DNA from: Chitinophagaceae bacterium
Lineage (GTDB): Bacteria > Bacteroidota > Bacteroidia > Chitinophagales > Chitinophagaceae
Assembly (NCBI GenBank): GCA_016719165.1
Contig: JADKAJ010000003.1
Location: forward strand, 1 to 64,000
DNA length: 64,000 bases
Direction of reading: 5' to 3'
The position numbers were made by a program, and so were the translations under genes. The first letter of the stretch is position 1. Every line of letters begins with the position of its first letter. The notes below the pieces were generated by a model. It had not been told where the DNA came from, did not search any database, and saw nothing but the letters and a program-made list of their open reading frames with translations. This document shows, in pieces, positions 61,813 through 64,000 of the stretch.

Positions 61813-63621
61813 TCATAAGGTAGCTTTTCTGAGGTAGTCAATTATTTTCCTTGCCTTTACTATTCCTACAGATTCAGCAAGTTTCTCCTCAGTTATTTCT
61901 TTTATCTTTTTTACGGATTTGAATTCTTTTAAAAGCCTGTCAGCCGTGTCTTTGCCAATGCCTGGGATATTTTCCAGTTCATTTTTAAAAGTGCCTTTGC
62001 TTCTTTTTTGACGGTGAAAAGTAATACCAAAACGATGTACTTCGTCTCTGATCCTCCTGATGAATTTAAGGCTGGCGCTGTTATACGAAAGTTTTAATGA
62101 AGCTGTATCCCCGGTGAAGAATATTTCTTCTTCATTTTTCGCCAGCCCTACCAATGTAGTCCTTCCATTTAAGTTCAGTTCAGATATCGCTTCCATAGCA
62201 GCGTTTAGTTGCCCTTTACCGCCGTCGATGATCACCAGTTGAGGGAAAGGCTGGTCTTCTTCCATTAGCCTCTTATACCGCCTGAAAACGGCTTCTTTCA
62301 TGGTGGCAAAATCATTGATCCCTTCGACAGTTTTTACATTAAACCGCCTGTAATCCTTTTTACTGGGTTCGCCATTCCTGAAGCATACCATTGCTGAAAC
62401 AGGGTAGCTCCCCTGAAAGTTGGAATTGTCGAAGCATTCAATATGAATGGGCAGTTCCCGGAGTTGAAGGTCCTTCTGTAATTGATCAAGTAGTGTAAAT
62501 TTATCAGCTTTTTTAATATCAAGTTTTAATCTGTCATTTTTATTCAACTCCTCAATAAAATGACTGACATTTTTCTCAGATAATTCTAACAGTTTCTTTT
62601 TGTCTCCACTTTTGGGAACAGTTACCGTTATTTCATTCTGCGGATAATCAATATTGAAAGGAACTACAATCTCTGCAGCATCGCTGTTGAATGTGGTTCT
62701 TAGCCAGGCCACAGAGAAACTGAGTATTTCTTCAAGACTCTCATCCAGGTGGGTTTCTATCCTGCTGGTTTGTGTTTGTATAATCGATCCGTTTCTTACC
62801 ATCAGGTAGTTTACAAAAGCCGTATCCTTCTCTTTTAGTAAAGAAAAGATATCCAAATTTCCGGCTTTTGCATTCGCTACCACTGACCGTGATTGATAGT
62901 TTTCAAGGAAATCTATTTTCTTTCTTGCCAGTTCTGCTTTTTCATAGGCAAGTGCGGCAGCCTGGGCTTTCATTTCTTCTTTAAAATGACGAATTACCGG
63001 TGTTAAGTTGCCCTTCAGAAGATTTTTGAGCTGATCAAGGTCTTCTTTATAATCTTTAGTTGATTGCAAGCCCTCACAGGGGCCTTTACAGTTGCCAAGA
63101 TGATATTCCAGGCAAACTTTAAACTTGCCTTTCTGAATATTATTATCAGTAAGGTTCAGGGAGCAATTTCTCAGCTGAATCGTTTGCTTTATAAATTCAA
63201 GTAACTCTCTTACTTTTTTTACTGAAGTAAAGGGACCAAGGTACTCTGATCCATCATTTGCTTTATTCCGTGTAAGAAATACTCTTGGAAAAGGTTCATT
63301 CTTTATGACAATAAAAGGATAAGTTTTGTCATCCTTCAGATTAATATTGAACCGCGGCTGGAACTGTTTAATGAGTGAATTTTCGAGCAAGAAAGCGTCT
63401 TGTTCTGAGCCGACAATTGTAAACTCGATCCGTGCAATTCGCTTAACAAGTTCATGCGTTTTATAACTGGTAAATGTTTTGGTGAAATAGGAACTTATCC
63501 TTTTCCGAAGATGTTTAGCCTTGCCAACATAAAGTAATTCGTTATGGCTGTCAAAGTATTTGTAAATCCCCGGTTGTGCGGGAATAGTATTAGCTATATG
63601 TTGAAATTGAGCACCTGTCAT
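61813..63621 (-). CDS. uvrC: UvrABC excinuclease subunit C
   Basis: This 602-residue protein has the GIY-YIG nuclease domain at the N-terminus (QPGIYKYFDSHNELLYVGKAKHLRKRI), a Cys cluster around CLEYHLGNCKGPCEG, a UVR-like segment (about 200-235), the RNase H-like nuclease (HIECFDNSNFQGSYPVSAMVCF, VIDGGKGQLNAA) and helix-hairpin-helix motifs at the C-terminus (IPGIGKDTADRLL, VGIVKARKIIDYL). It makes both incisions in nucleotide excision repair. Its ATG overlaps the stop of the upstream gene on the same strand. Confidence 0.95.
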   Translation of the reverse strand: MTGAQFQHIANTIPAQPGIYKYFDSHNELLYVGKAKHLRKRISSYFTKTFTSYKTHELVKRIARIEFTIVGSEQDAFLLENSLIKQFQPRFNINLKDDKTYPFIVIKNEPFPRVFLTRNKANDGSEYLGPFTSVKKVRELLEFIKQTIQLRNCSLNLTDNNIQKGKFKVCLEYHLGNCKGPCEGLQSTKDYKEDLDQLKNLLKGNLTPVIRHFKEEMKAQAAALAYEKAELARKKIDFLENYQSRSVVANAKAGNLDIFSLLKEKDTAFVNYLMVRNGSIIQTQTSRIETHLDESLEEILSFSVAWLRTTFNSDAAEIVVPFNIDYPQNEITVTVPKSGDKKKLLELSEKNVSHFIEELNKNDRLKLDIKKADKFTLLDQLQKDLQLRELPIHIECFDNSNFQGSYPVSAMVCFRNGEPSKKDYRRFNVKTVEGINDFATMKEAVFRRYKRLMEEDQPFPQLVIIDGGKGQLNAAMEAISELNLNGRTTLVGLAKNEEEIFFTGDTASLKLSYNSASLKFIRRIRDEVHRFGITFHRQKRSKGTFKNELENIPGIGKDTADRLLKEFKSVKKIKEITEEKLAESVGIVKARKIIDYLRKATL

Positions 63622-64000
63622 TGGTCATCATTCTCATTCCAGGTTACTTTGGTAGTTGTAATAACTTCCGGTTCTCCGGGTTTTTGGGTTGTTGTCACCA
63701 CCTGAAAGCTTTTATCCATTTGCCAGAGCATTTCCTTTTGTAAATAGCCTTCCCGGTTATTGATGACCCTGCTTATTAAAATTGTATTTACTTTATCACC
63801 TGTGGCTATGTTAGGGGTTACAAAGAGTTCCTGTTTCTGAATTTCTTCTTTTTCAGGGTTTAAAGGGAGGTAACTGATAATAACCCGATTGAGTAATTCA
63901 TCAAAACGGGTTTCCTCCTTATACCGGTTGGCAATTTTTTTTACAGATAAATCGGGAATTTCGAGAAAATCCTTAGCTACGGTGCGAAATTCTTCCCTCC
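63618..64000 (-). CDS. 3' part of an unrecognised gene upstream of uvrC
   Basis: An open frame of 126 residues enters from the right edge and ends at TGA 63618-63620, overlapping the uvrC start by 4 nt. It contains REEFRTVAKDFLEIPDL, FDELLNRVIISYLPLNPEKEE, ITTTKVTWNEND and many charged residues, with no signal peptide or helix visible in this part. I do not recognise the family. The stop-start overlap suggests translation coupled to uvrC. Confidence 0.6.
   Translation of the reverse strand, partial: REEFRTVAKDFLEIPDLSVKKIANRYKEETRFDELLNRVIISYLPLNPEKEEIQKQELFVTPNIATGDKVNTILISRVINNREGYLQKEMLWQMDKSFQVVTTTQKPGEPEVITTTKVTWNENDDQ

Overview
The window looks like a chromosomal segment of a Bacteroidota bacterium, most likely from the Chitinophagaceae or a close relative. 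The evidence is a complete gldK-gldL-gldM-gldN block (type IX secretion and gliding), two TonB-dependent receptors, DUF4271 and Cys-rich CWC proteins, repeated TAnnTTTG promoter -7 boxes just upstream of genes, and almost no Shine-Dalgarno signal. The family assignment is inference from gene content; no 16S rRNA gene is present.

Region 1 (1-30400, all on +) is a Wzx/Wzy-type surface polysaccharide locus. It holds aminotransferases, acyltransferases, a Wzx flippase, a Wzy-like membrane protein, two GT2 and four GT4 glycosyltransferases, a methyltransferase, three SDR epimerases including GalE, a UDP-sugar dehydrogenase, two AsnB-type amidotransferases, a NodB deacetylase, two sugar formyltransferases, a secreted DUF4838 protein, a membrane transglutaminase-like protein, the initiating sugar-phosphate transferase and a CpsB/YwqE phosphatase. 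The repeating unit probably carries N-formyl amino sugars and amidated uronic acids. The first 4.2 kb and a spot at 12.66-13.07 kb carry many single-base deletions that break otherwise recognisable genes. All shifts go in the same direction and many lie in homopolymers, so base-calling error is as likely as real gene decay.

Region 2 (30475-36580, +) is a light- and B12-responsive carotenoid module. A MerR-type regulator with a full CarH-like adenosylcobalamin photosensor domain is followed by a 12-bp-arm inverted repeat and promoter, an ECF sigma factor, then crtI, crtB, idi, crtZ and crtY. The predicted end product is zeaxanthin.

Region 3 (36581-42587, mostly -) holds a small membrane protein, tRNA-Arg(CCG), MarC, a Cys-rich CWC protein, a BtuB-like TonB receptor behind a cobalamin riboswitch, and a second TonB receptor. 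Cobalamin uptake therefore sits next to the cobalamin-dependent regulator.

Region 4 (42643-56584) is housekeeping: an amino acid permease with a Cys/Met-type PLP lyase, TolC and HlyD efflux parts, gpsA, small membrane proteins, hemW, an Omp85 protein, DUF4271, a HemD-like protein and a YyaL-type thioredoxin-domain protein. Region 5 (56732-61552) is gldKLMN, with a predicted terminator inside the gldK-gldL gap. The window ends with uvrC and the 3' part of an unrecognised gene, both on -.
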